64,000 nucleotides of DNA from Lepidostoma basale (Eukaryota; Arthropoda; Insecta; Trichoptera; Lepidostomatidae): contig JAHDVF020000221.1 of assembly GCA_022606425.2 (NCBI GenBank), positions 310,001 through 374,000 of the forward strand, read 5' to 3'. Every line of letters starts with the position of its first letter. Position 1 is the stretch's first letter. Shown here in pieces: positions 34,225 through 46,070 of the stretch. The notes under the pieces were generated by a model. It did not search any database and was not told where the DNA came from. It saw nothing but the letters and a program-made list of their open reading frames with translations. Both the position numbers and the translations under genes were made by a program.

Positions 34225-34805
34225 TATTCTTCGTCTTCTTCCTCTTCTTTGTTGTAGCCCTATGTGGCCTGTTCTCCAGAGTGTTGCTCTTCCTGTGAGG
34301 TAGACTCCCATCTGTCCTTCCATCTTTTTGGAGGTCTTCCACGAGGACGAGTCCCATGAGGCCGATTATCTAGAGCAATATAGGGGAGTCTGGTTGTGTC
34401 CATTCTTTGAACATGACCGTACCGGTCCCTTTTTCGTTCTCTGCTCCATATTATAATATCCTCAACCTCACATATCTCTCTTATCTGGTGTTACTCACGT
34501 GATCCCTCAGTGTCTTGCCTGCTATCGTCCTCGGAGTCTTCATCTCGGAAGTCCTCAAAACTTGTTTGGTTTTTACTGTGTCTGCCCTTGCTTCGACGCC
34601 ATATGTTATTATTGATCTTACGCATGCTTTATAGATTCTCATCTTACTCTTAATGGCCATGTCTTTGTTATTTCATATTGTGGATTATAGAGCGCCAGAG
34701 ATTGCAGCTACCTTGTTAACTTGGGATTGTATTTCTTCCCGCAGATCAGCTCCTCCCACCAGGTCTATGCCTAGATACTTGAAGGTCCTGGCCTGTTCTA
34801 TGGGT
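34225..34805 (-). mobile_element. LINE-C C-terminal region, best copy
   Basis: Across a few frameshifts the minus strand reads FKYLGIDLVGGADLREEIQS, VNKVAAISGA, KNKDMAIKSKMRIYKACVRS, IITYGVEARADTVKTKQVLR, TSEMKTPRTIAGKTLRDHV, EICEVEDIIIWSR, RDRYGHVQRMDTTRLPYIAL and RPRGRPPKRWKDRWESTSQE. This sets the order of blocks used to recognise other LINE-C pieces. Confidence 0.75.
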
Positions 34806-35472
34806 TATAAATATGTTAGTATTTTCGAAAAAAATATTTCATTTTAAAACACAACAATTCACTAAAATATGTATATGCTACTGTACAAATAATAATAATT
34901 AATAAATTATATGATTGATTCTCGAAAACGCGCGTATACTCTTGAATTGAAATTCAAATAAATTTTTCAATAAATCAGAAAAGGCCTACTTGTTTGCGCG
35001 GTTTCCGACACGTTTTAACCACTTTGAGAATAAATATAGAAAATTTATTTATTTCTACAGGCTGATAGATGGCGCAGTTCTACAAACTAACGACGTTTAA
35101 TTAATGTGTGGTCACCATGGTTAAGCTGCTTGGAGAAAATATATCTGACAGTGATTAAACTGCTTATAACTCAAATTGACCTCATATCGTGTGCTAGCTA
35201 AATTTAAAATGAAGTCAAAACATTGCTAATTAGAAGTAAATAGCAGTTTAATTTGACCACACGTCTGGCGCCTGGCGGAACTGCGGATGCCAGATTCTAG
35301 ATGCGAAAGCTTAATTTTTTGTCCCTAATTACCGATAGCAATCTGCTCCACATCCGGATTCACCCTTTCACTTCTGGTCGCAGTCTGTGGCCTCTAGTCA
35401 GGCGGCACTCGCTGCCGCTTCTGGCTTTTCCAATTATTTCTTTTAAAATTTTCGAGAAACGGTAATTTTTTT
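34806..35472. other. Possible inverted-repeat element in unassigned DNA
   Basis: GTGTGGTCACCATGGTTAAG (35105) and the inverse of AGCAGTTTAATTTGACCACAC (35243-35263) form imperfect terminal repeats, with weaker pairing outward to about 35060 and 35300. No TSD established. Confidence 0.3.
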
Positions 35473-35786
35473 AATAATTATATAAGAGACACCGCAAATA
35501 TTAAGAAGAATTGAGAACTAGGCATTACAAAGGTGGCGAGAATTAAAAAAGTCAAACGTGATTTTTTATCCCAATTGGTGTTAATCTTAGCAAATGTGCG
35601 AGACAGTTGGATATCTGCATCCCAGGAACAAATAATTATATAAGACACCGCAAATATTTAGAAGAATTGAGAACTGGGCATTACAACGGTGGCGAGTATC
35701 AAAAAAGTCAAACGTGATTTTTTATCCCAATTGGTGTTAATCTTAGCAAATGTGCGAGACAGTTGGATATCTGCATCCCAGGAACA
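35473..35786. repeat. Tandem duplication, two units of about 157 bases
   Basis: 35473-35630 and 35631-35786 are near-identical head to tail, from AATAATTATATAAG to CATCCCAGGAACA. After the second unit comes CAGTCCTAAATAAAGCAGAA and (GAA)n, which looks like a LINE 3' end, so the duplicated unit is probably part of a LINE C-terminus. Confidence 0.75.
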
Positions 35787-35940
35787 GGCTCCGAGAAATA
35801 ACGGGACACAGTCCTAAATAAAGCAGAAGAAGAAGTATATAATACAAATTATTTTGATTGCAATTTTTGATCGTAGCATTATTGTAGATTTATTTTGCTG
35901 CTTGTAGCGGCGAAACCCTCGCAGAGGCTTTGAGAACAGC

Positions 35941-36789
35941 AACAACAACAACAACAAACCATCACGCCGTTTCCCCGCAGGGATAGGCAGAGAGAATGGA
36001 CCGCCACACTACTCTATCCTGGCAAACCTCTCTAGCTTCCTCCACATTCATACAACGAGTCATACACGCACGTCGATTCCTCCGACTTTTAACATGACCA
36101 ACCATTAAAATTTGATTAATTTGGTCATGCCATGTTTTCCTCGGTCTGCCTCGACTTCGTAACCCATTTACATCATTAACGTATACTTTCTTAACGATTC
36201 TTTCTCCATCCATGCGTTCCATATGTCCGAACCAACGCAGCGATCCTTTCATAATTTTGTTCATTATACCTTCATCCGCTCTACATTCCTTTCTTATATC
36301 AGCATTTGAGATTCTGTCGTATATCGTTCTACCACACATACGTCTTAGGGACCTCATGTCTACCGCATTTATTCTACTCTCATCCTTCTTCTGCCAGTTC
36401 CATGCTTCGCTTCCATACATTAGGGTTGGGACCAGAACTCAATTGTGAATGGCCGTTTTCGCTTTCATTGATAAATTCTTGTTTCCAATAACTATTTTTA
36501 AAGCTCCATTCACTTTGTTACCCGCACCAACCCTTCTTTCGACGTCACTATCCGTTCGGGCATCTGCTGTGAACATGCTACCTAAATACACAAATTCCCT
36601 CACCTGTTCTAAGTTCTCTTCGTTCACACTTATATTACAAACTGTCATTTGCTCTTCCCTTTCGAAAATCATCACCTTTGACTTTCCGACATTCATCATT
36701 AAATCATTTGACTTGCATACCTCATTCATTCTCGACACCAAGACTTGTAATTCGTCCGCACTATCCGCAACGAGAACGGCATCGTCCGC
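35941..36789 (-). mobile_element. LINE-A' copy A14, with (AAC)n tail
   Basis: A 9-bp TSD GAGAACAGC flanks it (35932-35940, 36790-36798). The tail is (AAC)n on the plus strand rather than TAAC. The 5' truncation falls exactly at the YADD motif (ADDAVLVADSADE). Only one in-frame stop interrupts the frame. Confidence 0.85.
35962..36789 (-). pseudogene. LINE-A' reverse transcriptase C-terminus
   Basis: From ADDAVLVADSADELQVLVSR through MMNVGKSKVMIFERE, EFVYLGSMFTADARTD, RVGAGNKVNGALKIVIGNKN to KTAIHN, then TGA (36439-36441, a changed Gly codon). It then continues in the same frame with VLVPTLMYGSEAWNWQKKDE, MRSLRRMCGRTIYDRISNAD, SRGRPRKTWHDQINQI and a stop after AYPCGETA. This is the full downstream half of the family's protein. 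Confidence 0.8.
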
Positions 36790-37064
36790 GAGAACAGCAG
36801 ATCTAGATAAAACCAAATAAAAAAATATATTAAGATTTACCTTATTGCAACAATACACGTTTTCCTACGCAATATTTTCCCAACGAAAGTGAACCAGTAA
36901 CGCATGTAATCAATATTAATCAATAGTCTGCAAGCAATCTGTTATATGGCACGCGCAAGTGATACGTTTTATTACAATTGTAGGTCGTACGCATAACACA
37001 GAACCCAGATGTCTACACAAAAAATACTGTACGAACGAATAATATTAATTTCACTAACTTACCA

Positions 37065-37405
37065 TCATGCTAATGATGGTGTTACGAACAAAATAATGAT
37101 CATTAAGATGGTTTGGACACATGGAAAGAATGAATGAAGATAGAATGTTTAAAAAAGTATACGTTAACTGTGTAAATGGGACTAGAAATAGAGAAAGACC
37201 GAGGAAAACGTGGCACGATCAAATAAACAATATTGAATGTTGGCCACGTGAGGAGTCAGAGAAATCGAAGCGCGTGCATGATACGATGTATGAATGTTGA
37301 GGAATCGAGAGAAATATGTCAGGAAAGAAAACTGTGGCAGTCCATTCTTTCTGTCTACCTTTTCGGAGAGGCGGCGTGATGGTTAGTTAGTTAGTTAGTT
37401 AGTTA
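37065..37405 (+). mobile_element. LINE-A copy A15
   Basis: Plus-strand 3' end with small deletions, terminal hairpin region ACCTTTTCGGAGAGG and GGTTAGTTAGTTAGTTAG tail. Confidence 0.8.
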
Positions 37406-37559
37406 CTATCACGCTATTTCTCCGGAGTTGTAGGCAGAGAGGTAGGAGATTTTTAAGGTCGGCCATGTTAGAAGTCGGAATTATACATCATAATATTCAC
37501 GCTCGTCGATTTTTTTCGACTTTTAATATGGCCGCCTTTCAGTAGTTTATTAATTTGTT
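37406..37559 (-). mobile_element. LINE-A' scrap, tail-to-tail with A15
   Basis: Starts ACTATCACGCTATTTCTCCG and keeps the GTAGGCAGAGAGG and ATGGCCGCCTTTCA blocks. Confidence 0.55.
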
Positions 37560-37945
37560 ATTTTTCATTTATTTTCATTTATTTATTTAAACATATCAAA
37601 AGCATAACAGAACTGCATCCCAATACACCAAAGATACATAATATTATTAACAAAAAGTTTGAGATACAACAGTAAATCACACATAATGAAATAATATGAT
37701 GAACTCACAATTATAACAATGACAGAGACAGCGCCGCCCTCAGGTCAACTACACTATCACTAAATACGTCGACCTCCAAGGTGACACGATTTAGCAAAGA
37801 TATTGCTCTACCTACCGGCATAACCACTGGCAGCTTGGTTCTGCATCGTAGGAGATAAATTAATATATATCCCCTTTGTCGAAGATAATTATCAGGAACG
37901 AACAGACCTACATCACTCAGGATTTCTGAGTTGTGTATAGGTACA
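37560..37945 (-). mobile_element. CR1-like LINE C-terminus, second family
   Basis: The minus frame (79 codons, 37950-37711) has ILSDVGLFVPDNYLRQRGY, YLLRCRTKLPVVMPVGRAIS and LLNRVTLEVDVF, the typical last domain of CR1-type proteins, with a natural stop. The 3' part ends in an ATTTATTTTCATTTA-type tail. Confidence 0.7.
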
Positions 37946-37949
37946 ACCA

Positions 37950-38335
37950 CCTATCTGTCGAAAGAAGTGAACACCCATGTGAATGTTTCGTCTCCTCTCG
38001 AGTGACTGGTAGCCCAGCTTCCCTAGCAGGAAATCAGCTCTCTTGCCAATTTCTCGGCCATTTTCAGCTTCTTTATCTATTCACACTGTTTATATACAAT
38101 CATTCTTCTCTTATCCATTTGTACCATATATCCAAACCATGTAAGTGATCCTTTTTTAATTTTATTTATGATGCAATCATCTGCCTAATATTTCTTACTT
38201 ATTTCATCTTTCAGTATTCTGTCATACATCTTTTTCCCGCGCATTCTTCTCTGTGATTTCATTTTTAGTTCAATTATTCTATTTTCAAATTTCTTTTGCC
38301 AAATCCAAGATTCACTTCCATTCATAAAGGAATAC
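37950..38335 (-). mobile_element. LINE-A'' diverged copy
   Basis: Minus strand keeps blocks corresponding to GTTTGGATATATGG, AGAATGCG and TTTGGCAAAAG. Same subfamily as 60468-60852. Confidence 0.5.
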
Positions 38336-38964
38336 TAATTTATACGTGTTTAAATACCGGTTGCGTATTATAAATGTGTTTCTTTCCATAAACAAGAGAG
38401 TTTTCTAACTCTTCATCATCGCTGACAGGTGCTGAGATCTTGATTTTACCGTTACTTACTTGTCTAATCGATTTTATTCTAATTCACGATCTCCCACCAT
38501 CCATTAAATCAAATTTAAATCAGTGTTCTTAAAACAGAAGAAATTTCATCACGTGATTTATAATTACAACTGAAAAAATACAAAAACTAGTTATTTTAAT
38601 GAATAGAAATTTGTTCAACTTATAAATAGATTTGATGTAATGGAGTTTTATAACGCATATAAAATCATTCTAATAATATTCAATTTATATTTAAAATTAA
38701 TTACGTTTATTATTATTCATTCGAGTACGTATAATATTATATATAAAAATATATTTTTCTTACAGCTGGCATCTCATACGAATAATAGATGGAGAGAAGT
38801 AGCCTGTACATCAGAAACATAAAAGATTTTATTTTATTTTTTTAAATAAAATGAACGTACTCGTATATAACATAAATCTTTCTTATATTTAAAGCCCAAT
38901 TTTACATGGTGTAGTCTAATATATTTTTAGCTTAATATTATAACATCTTAAGTATTACCATTTT
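38336..38964. other. Unassigned A+T-rich stretch
   Basis: Nothing recognised. Confidence 0.45.
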
Positions 38965-39320
38965 TAATGAGTCTTAGCTTCTTCCAAAAACGTCTGTATT
39001 CTGTTCTTCTCTTGTTTGCCTAGAGCCTGATAATCTGCTACGACACTTTCCAAACATCACAGTTTCGGCCCGCGGACGCTTCATCGACCTACTGGGTTGT
39101 AGAACAACACTAACAACACTATTTAGGAGGTTCCAAATCTCCCATGCAATGCAAATGACCTTACCAGAGTAATCTGTTAATATTCATTAACTTGACCACG
39201 CTGACGTCCTGGTATAAATCGTAGAGTTCCATACTGAATATTTTTCTCCGTGTCTGATCATTCTAAATGGGTCCAAGAATTGTGCAGATGATTTTCCTTT
39301 CAAAGCAGTTTAGTTTCGTT
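38965..39320 (-). mobile_element. LINE C-terminal fragment, further family
   Basis: The minus strand reads FERKIICTILGPI, SMELYDLYQDVSVVKLMNIN, RLLW, MGDLEPPK and FWKKLRLI through several stops, matching the post-RT region of a non-LTR element not otherwise present here. Confidence 0.6.
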
Positions 39321-39483
39321 TTAGCACTTTTTCCCAACATAGGACTTAATTGTATTTTTTCACACCCAACTTCTTACTTAAGTCGCATCATCATTAAATA
39401 TTTTGACAGAAAGGCTTGCTTGTGAAAAATTTCCATTGATTATACGCAGTAGTTTTTGTTTTTTTTTTAATTTTGGTTGGAAG

Positions 39484-40076
39484 ATGAAGACGCAATAAAG
39501 GCACTAATTGATGCAAATCGGTGAATAACAACTCGTAAAATCGCTTTTTCGAACGATTTTTTTGAGCTACTACCGGACGACAAAACGATCAATTCTGAAG
39601 TTTACTGTTATCAGCTGGACAAATTGAACGATTCACTTAAAAAGAAAAGCCAATAGAAAAGATGTAGGGTTCCACCAAGATAATGCGAGACCTCGAACAA
39701 GTTTGTTAACTCACCAAAAGCTTTTACAGCTTGGATGGGATATACTGCCACACCCACCATATTCTCCAGATCTGGCACCTTCTGATTATTATTTGTTCCA
39801 GTCTCTACGATTTTTTTAGACGGTAAAACCTTTACTTTAAATGAGGAGGTCAAAAATCTCTTGGATCAGTTTTTTTGCCAGCAAAGAACAAAAATGTTCT
39901 ATGCCTGGAATCATGCTACTGCCAGAAAGATATCATTCAATTCTAAAAGAAAATCGTCTTTCATTTTCATTTAAAAAATAAACTTTACAAACAACCTAAT
40001 ATATTTTTATTTTAATTATTGAAGTAATTTTTCATTTTCGTCCTTATTCAAAATTATTTATCTTTTGGTTCACCCA
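39484..40076 (+). mobile_element. mariner transposon remnant
   Basis: Degenerate mariner transposase. DEDAIKALIDANR is from the N-terminal DNA-binding part, then ELLPDDKTINSEVYCYQLDK, then FHQDNARPRTS (39670-39702) and PYSPDLAPSDYYLF, with exactly 34 residues between the two aspartates (D34D). The first catalytic Asp region is deleted and stops are present (after ANR, after KKKSQ, and TAG after LRFF). The right end TTTGGTTCACCCAGTA at about 40061-40076 resembles a mariner inverted repeat. The left end was not found. Confidence 0.75.
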
Positions 40077-41224
40077 GTATTCCCTTGTCAGTGGCGTGCA
40101 ATGATATAATACTTACTTAACACTCGATATGAAGATAAATCTAACAGATTATTTTACAAGCACCTTCATAACATCGTGTTTGCGGTACCAAGCACCTACT
40201 TATTATGTCAAGTAACACACATAACTCTTACGTAACAAGGCACAATCAGCGTTGACAATATAATACGGCAGTCACACTTTGCAGCGATCACGCTCCTCAC
40301 CATTGAAATCCATCGCTGGCAGAATTCAGTGGGGTTCTTCTTACAAGAAAAATAAAGCGGTTAATGGTACTAAATCACAATTGCTTTACGGTTGCTGGTT
40401 CCCGGGTTTGCGCCAAAACAACCATTATACTTGTCTGCCCACCATTCAAGAACTAAGGTCAGATTTTTCTTATTCCCCGCTCCGACAGCGATACGTCATG
40501 GTTATGTATCCATTTGGCTATGAGAACTATTGGGATTATAACAGTTATAATGACTGTATTTCCTTTGACTAGTTTCGCAATTCTTACTGATCTCTGATTG
40601 ATAAAATATGCACAAACATACAATGTAACTAGTACCCAATCAAGATAATGAAAATCTCCATTTGTTACTTCGTTTCATTGTAGTTTTATGATGCCTTTCG
40701 ACGTATGAGCGCTATTTTCTAATAAGTGCTTATGATTCCGAATAAATCACATTGACTTATATTCTACGGAAACATTTCTTACTTAAATCTTGTCTACATA
40801 TCACTCTAATTTAGAACAATGATAGCATAAGGATTTGATTGAAAAAATATGGAGAAATCGTGAATTTAGAAAACGCCGTGTTTATCGCTTTTTTAAATTT
40901 ATTTATCTAAAACTATTAAACAATAGCGAAAACTTGATGATATTAAAAAACTTTTGACGAAAAAGTTGCAGATAAATCCATAATTTAAAAATAATCAACT
41001 ATTTGTTTAAGACCATTTATGTTTACTTCTGTGTTATTTAAGGACACAATAATGGAAGTACTAATTATTTTCACTTAATGCTGATGTTACGGGGTTAGAT
41101 CTAGTCAGAGCTGGGTGAAAATGAGTATTTTATATAATTTATTTTAATTTTCTTATTATGTTGATTTAATATTTTCTAAAATAACGCCTATCTTGTTATT
41201 TCTTATATTATTGTATAATTATGA
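40077..41224. other. Unassigned stretch with one unexplained frame
   Basis: A 97-codon plus frame (40279-40572; KSIAGRIQWGSSYKKNKAVN, CWFPGLRQNNHYTCLP) has mixed composition but no known domain, no splice context that I can defend and no repeat match. Possibly a fragment of an unrecognised element. Confidence 0.3.
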
Positions 41225-41330
41225 ATACATTTAATTTCATTTGTCTTTTATTTTTTTTAAATACTTTGTATTACTATTAAAATTACATATCAGACATGTT
41301 TCGGACGACCGATCCGAAAAAAAAAGGAGA
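41225..41330 (-). repeat. H4 hammerhead-like fragment, 5' part lost
   Basis: Minus strand: CGGTCGTCCGAAACATGTCTG then ATATGTAATT, as in the copy at 5356, but no CTGATGA remains. Confidence 0.5.
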
Positions 41331-41690
41331 AATAAATTATATACTCGTACTTTACTCTGGGCTTAAGTTAGATCGGGTTAGGTTAGATTGAGTATTATAC
41401 CTGAATTTATTTCTAAGCATAATAGGATTTATAAAACACAACACGCCTGGCTGCGCAGGACTGCATAATGAGACGATTGATTCATTTACAGTAGACTGCA
41501 TTTCTGCAACTTTCCCCCATTACACGTATAAGGGATAACGCCCGATCAATTATCGCGGACACAAACTAATCATCGCATACAATTACTATGGTTCCTACTT
41601 CCTTATACATTTCTTTGAATCACTTGGTTAGAAATAAATTTTCAATTAGACTTATTTCAACGTCATTAGCTATTATTTTCCCCTTTTAAA
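41331..41690. other. Unassigned stretch
   Basis: Nothing recognised. Confidence 0.4.
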
Positions 41691-41935
41691 CGATGATGTG
41701 AAACTCCATAACGAACGTTTAATATTGATAAAAACCTCTTCATGTTCTTCTTCTGATTGTAGATCTTGCGATCTGTTTAAACGGGAAAACGTTGTTTGAT
41801 AGAATACCGAATGATGAAATAAGAGAGAAATATAAGGCAGATGAATGTATCATGAATAAAATTTAAAAAAACTAATAGAAAACAGATATTTTCATCAATA
41901 TTAAATAATCGTTAACTATATTTGTAAGCTGTCTA
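41691..41935. repeat. Mosaic of H1 ends, LINE-C tail and LINE-A'' scrap
   Basis: H1 head (GATGATGTGAAACTCCATAA), a minus LINE-C tail (TTCTTCTTCTGATTGTAGAT), a plus LINE-A'' piece (DRIPNDEIREKYKADECIMN, 41798-41860), then the H1 arm end (CTAATAGAAAACAG). The insertions removed the H1 ribozyme part. Confidence 0.5.
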
Positions 41936-42029
41936 AATAAATCCAATGAATATACATGTTTAATCCAAACATAACAACGGATTATTTTATAATTTATTCG
42001 ATAATTAAAATCATTTATTATATATTTTG

Positions 42030-42250
42030 ATGTTTTGCACATCCTTAGTAGACAGCGAACGACGTGGGACTAGTACGGTCATGTCCAAAGAATGGACACC
42101 ACCAGACTTCCTTATATTGCACTGCATAATCAGCCTCACAGGATTCGTCCTCATGGAAGATCTTCTAAAATTTAGAGAGAAAGCAAGGAATTTACCATCT
42201 GAAAAACGTACCACATAGGTCTTTAGCAAGTAAGCAAGAAGAAGAAGACA
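42030..42250 (+). mobile_element. LINE-C 3' fragment
   Basis: Plus strand matches GHVQRMDTTRLPYIALHNQP across frameshifts and ends in AAGAAGAAGAAGAC. Confidence 0.6.
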
Positions 42251-42854
42251 ATGTACTCGTAAAAAATGCAATCACTAACATATACATTTAAAAAAATACA
42301 TTTAATTTTGTTTATGTACATAAATAAATGTTTAGTGACCTATACTCTCTACCGACCCATCGGTATAACTGATAAAAAAATTATTTCAATAATAAGTTCT
42401 CATTTGTTGCATTGCTGTAATGTGTCTTAAGTATCAATTTACATATAATTAGCATTTTCTGGAAGAGTTCCGAATGAAAATACCTTATTTCAAACCACAC
42501 AAAATGTCTGTCATTGTCTTGTGAGGGAAAGTAGAAAATAATTAACGCAAAGATGAAATTATTAAAGCAAACGTGTTTCCATTTAATAAATTCCATTGTG
42601 ATGAATGCATTAGCGGTCCGAATGCAGACAGCATCCAGCGCGACTGTAATTTATTCCACTTCTCTGTTCTTCCGCCACTCCAATAAACATCTCTCTGTCT
42701 TCATTGTCTCTTATCTGTTCGTCTATTTGTTCTCCGAGTGCCCTCTTCGTCTTGATTTAGATTGGAACAAACTTGGTACATGGAAATTAAGATAGACTCA
42801 CCGTACCAATAATTTTTTGTGTTCTATTTTATGATATATTTTTTGTTCTATTTT
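42251..42854. other. Unassigned stretch
   Basis: An 80-codon plus frame (42553-42795) lacks any domain. The part 42600-42770 is less A+T-rich and matches no repeat here. Confidence 0.35.
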
Positions 42855-42968
42855 GTGTTCTTGTGCCGACACTTATCTTTAAAAGTAGCGCATGGAACCC
42901 CCTAATAGAAGGATGAAAGTAGAATAAATGCAGTAGAAATGAGATCTCTTAGACGAATGAAAGGATTT
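42855..42968 (+). mobile_element. LINE-A scrap
   Basis: TGTTCTTGTGCCGACACTTA, ATAAATGCAGTAGAAATGAG and ATCTCTTAGACGAATG. Confidence 0.6.
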
Positions 42969-43129
42969 TGAATAGAACTAACATCCGTTTAGATTATATT
43001 TTTTAGTTGCTTAATTGACGTTTTCTTCTAAATGTAAACATTCCGATTAGTAAATTAACTTAATAAATAACCAACTATCACTATACCAAATACGTATACA
43101 TGTTAGATATATTTCATAAGTTTGCCTAA

Positions 43130-43225
43130 CATTCATACAGCGAACCATGCATTCATGTCTATTTTTCCTACTACTCACACTAACCCTAACTTTTTCCTAC
43201 TACTCACACTAACATTTACAATTTG
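43130..43225 (-). mobile_element. LINE-A' scrap with a 24-base tandem duplication
   Basis: ACATTCATACAGCGAACCATG, then TTTTTCCTACTACTCACAC occurs twice in a row. Confidence 0.5.
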
Positions 43226-43279
43226 ATTGGAAAATGTAATTTTTTTTTCAAAGACATATTTTTATCAAATAGTCCATTG

Positions 43280-43640
43280 TTTTGGCCGAAACACTATGAT
43301 ACTTCAACATTATTACTGTTAAAATTTAAAACACTTATATATTACAATTTATTTTTATTTACTGAGTGTCGCGACAGCTATTTCGCCAACCGATGTTGGC
43401 ATCATCAGGTGTTATAATAAAGTAAAGTTACAAATGAAAAGACTATTTATAGGGCAAAAAAATTATTAGTGTGGTTAAGATGACGGAGTTTTTTGCCCTA
43501 TAAATAGTAAGTCTTTTCATTTGTAACTTTAGTTTATTGTAACACCTAATGATGACAACATCGGTTGGCGAAACAGCTGTCGCGACACTCAGTAAATAAA
43601 AAGGAATTGTGATATATAACAGTGTTTTAATTTTAACATT
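43280..43640. repeat. H9 foldback with two hammerhead units
   Basis: Arms inverse around 43470-43490. Antisense arm (43368-43412, minus): CTGATGA, stem II GCCAAC-ATCG-GTTGGC, GAAA, TAGCTGTC; core intact. Sense arm at 43552 has CTAATGA and one stem II change. The region between includes an inverted pair GACTATTTATAGGGCAAAAA / TTTTTTGCCCTATAAATAG. Confidence 0.7.
43368..43412 (-). ncRNA. Hammerhead-like ribozyme (H9 antisense arm)
   Basis: CTGATGA reads 43408 to 43402, stem II has six perfect pairs closed by ATCG, GAAA at 43384-43381 and GTC ending at 43373. The base after GAAA is T where relatives have C, weakening the ACAGCTGT palindrome. Stem I (ACAC with GCGA) pairs poorly. Confidence 0.5.
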
Positions 43641-43654
43641 AACATATTTTTATA

Positions 43655-43870
43655 TTTAAAGATACATTCAATTAAGTTTAAGACATCTATTTGAGAATTG
43701 GAACCCATGAGAGATGGTTCGACTTTAGAAAGACAAGATACTCTTCAAAGTCCAGAGTATTTGTTTCCTGAACGAACTTTCACTAATATGAAAGACGTCG
43801 ATCTCCGAGGAAATCATGTTCAACAGACTAAGTACACCGATGTCACCAGAGACAGGTTGGTTACGTAAAA
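43655..43870 (-). mobile_element. CR1-like LINE 3' fragment
   Basis: Minus frame with LLNMISSEIDVFHISESSFR and KQILWTLKSILSF then stop, the natural C-terminus of the element also present at 7920 and 21926. The 3' tail is lost. Confidence 0.7.
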
Positions 43871-44300
43871 AGGTTAAAAATATGAATACGAACAATGTGA
43901 ATGGAAAAATAAATCGATAACGACAAAATAATAAATGAAACATGAAATATTAATATACCAAATTACTTAAAAGTAGAATGTCCAAACATTCCATAAGCAT
44001 GCATGTAGCAGGGCATTATCACCACCTACTTCTCCATAAAAATGGCGTCATAATTTTAATTACTATCAAAACTATACAAATAACAATGGTAAATATAGTT
44101 AAACAGTTTTTGAAACAGCTTCATTTGAGTAAGAATATGAGAATATTTTATATTATTGAATCCTATGTCAGTACCTACATCAGCCTCTTGAAATATGCAT
44201 AAGATTTCTCCCAGGAAATAATACGAAGCCAACTCATAAATATATGTTTTAATACTCGTATGCCTTATTATATCCACCGAATCATAAGTATATTCGTTAA
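43871..44300. other. Unassigned stretch
   Basis: Nothing recognised; frames of 72-74 codons lack domains. Confidence 0.4.
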
Positions 44301-44302
44301 TT

Positions 44303-44563
44303 TATTGCTTCTTGAGCAATGATGTAAAACTCCATATTATATAAAAACGTATGTTTTCTTGATGTTTTATTATATTTTATGTGAATGACATGTTTCGCCT
44401 GTCTAAGACATAAATTAAATTAATCAAGGCGTAATTCGCCCGTTTAAGACATTTGATAATGTTTTAAACAGGCGAAATATGACATTCACATGAAATATAA
44501 TAAAACTTCTAGGAAACAGACTTTTTTATTCGTACTAATCGTATTCGATAAATTCATAAAAAA
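44303..44563. repeat. H1 foldback with local rearrangement
   Basis: Head TTGAGCAATGATGTAAAACT, left arm with GACATGTTTCGCC, then a partial repeat (GGCGTAATTCGCCCG) and a sense arm TTTGATAATGTTTTAAACAG then GCGAAATATGAC. Core bases are decayed. Confidence 0.65.
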
Positions 44564-44568
44564 ATAAG

Positions 44569-44991
44569 TAACTAACTTACAATTGCGCCATATCCCATTC
44601 TTTCCTGACATAATTATCTCGATTCCCCAACATGTATACATTGTGTCATGCACATGATTTATTTGATTCCTCGCATAGCAGACATTTCATTGATTTGATC
44701 GTGCCACGTTTTCTCGGTCCTCCTATATTTCATAAAACTTTCTTTTGTAATTCATTATTCTAAATCCATTTCAATGTATCTAAACCATCTTAATAATCCA
44801 TTCATTATTTTGTTCATAACACATTCATTCGCACTGCATTAACTTCTTATATTTACATATGATACAATCCTGTACAGATCTTACATACATTCATCTAAGA
44901 GATCTCATTTATACTGCATTTACCAAATTTTATTTTCATCCTTCTTTTGCCAATTCTCACTTTACTTTCATATATAAGGGTCGGTATAAGA
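44569..44991 (-). mobile_element. LINE-A copy A16, old
   Basis: All LINE-A blocks from TAACTAAC to AAGGGTCGGTATAAGAAGA are recognisable but with many indels. Confidence 0.7.
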
Positions 44992-45103
44992 AGACTACCT
45001 ACTCTTTTCAAAATTACTACACTTCAAAATTACTCTTTACATTGATTACATGAAAGAAAAATAATATGGTTGTGGTTTTTATTTTGTAAAACTTCATTAT
45101 AAA

Positions 45104-45253
45104 TATAATGAAAACGGACTATTTTATCGGATTAACAGAGATTTTGGAGTTTTACCGAAATCTCTGTAAAACTTTTTTACAGAGATTTCAGAGATTTTAA
45201 GGTTTTACTGAAATCTCTGTAAAACCGATAAAACAGTCGCGTATTCATTATAA
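45104..45253. repeat. Foldback with four ACAGAGATTT motifs
   Basis: Outer arms ATAATGAAAACGGACTATTT / inverse of ACAGTCGCGTATTCATTAT, inner ACAGAGATTT...AAATCTCTGT pairs at two nested positions. No TSD established; possibly a MITE. Confidence 0.6.
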
Positions 45254-45635
45254 TTTAACTTATGATAATGATCTCTGTTTACTTAGTAGTAACGCTGAAT
45301 AAATTCATTTGAGAATGTAAATTACAATTTGCATTATTGCTAGGTTCTTGGGGCGTGAAATTACCCTCCTAAAGTTTTTACACACAAGTCTCGGTAGATA
45401 CGCGATAACATACCTAGTTTGTTCTAATTAAAGTCCTTTCCCACTGTCGAGTGTGATATTCAAAAGCGCATGGCGCTTCAGTGCAAACTTAACGTTATTT
45501 TAAAATACGAATGTTTTATACGCCTTGTTTTACTGGTTTAAAGCAAATATTCACGCCAGTTCACATTTTAATGGAAGCAATCAAATCTGATAGAGACGTA
45601 ACTTGCAATATATCATATAAATCATTTTCTTAGTG

Positions 45636-46070
45636 TGCTAAAAAAATCGCATGTATTAGTGCTGTATAATGATTACACGTTTTAAAATGAATGAATTGAA
45701 AACTGAAAAAAATGTTTTTTCAAAGCTAAAGTTTACGCAACGATCCGTGGAAAGAATGATGTCCGAGCCGTGGAAAGAAAAAGACTATCAAATCAAGTAT
45801 TCGCATACTGTGTTTTATTATTTCTACACATCTCAAAATGTGAGTATTGAAAACATAAAAAATCTAAAATTTAATGTGTATGAAACTATACATGGAAAGA
45901 GAGAGACTATCATATTAACCTATCGCTTACTGTGATAAAAAAAAATCCACTTGTTTCGGTGTTGTGAAAATTACCCATTTCAATATGAATTTAAAATCGA
46001 AAAAGAATATTTTTCATAAACAATTGACAAACTAAAATATACGCAATGCTCCATGAAATTTTCAACGCCC
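45636..46070 (+). repeat. Degenerate tandem repeat, about 150-base units
   Basis: Units share TCCGCTTGTTTCTGTGCTGT-like, TACACATTTCAAAAT, TTGAAAACTGAAAAA and AGCTAAAGTTTACGCAA. Units start near 45636, 45800 and 45935. A related unit recurs at 46740-46890. The 88-codon plus frame at 45669-45935 is a by-product. Confidence 0.55.

Noticed and set aside
40279..40572. 97-codon frame as a host gene
   Set aside because: No domain, no defensible splice sites and isolated in A+T-rich DNA; kept only as an unassigned stretch.
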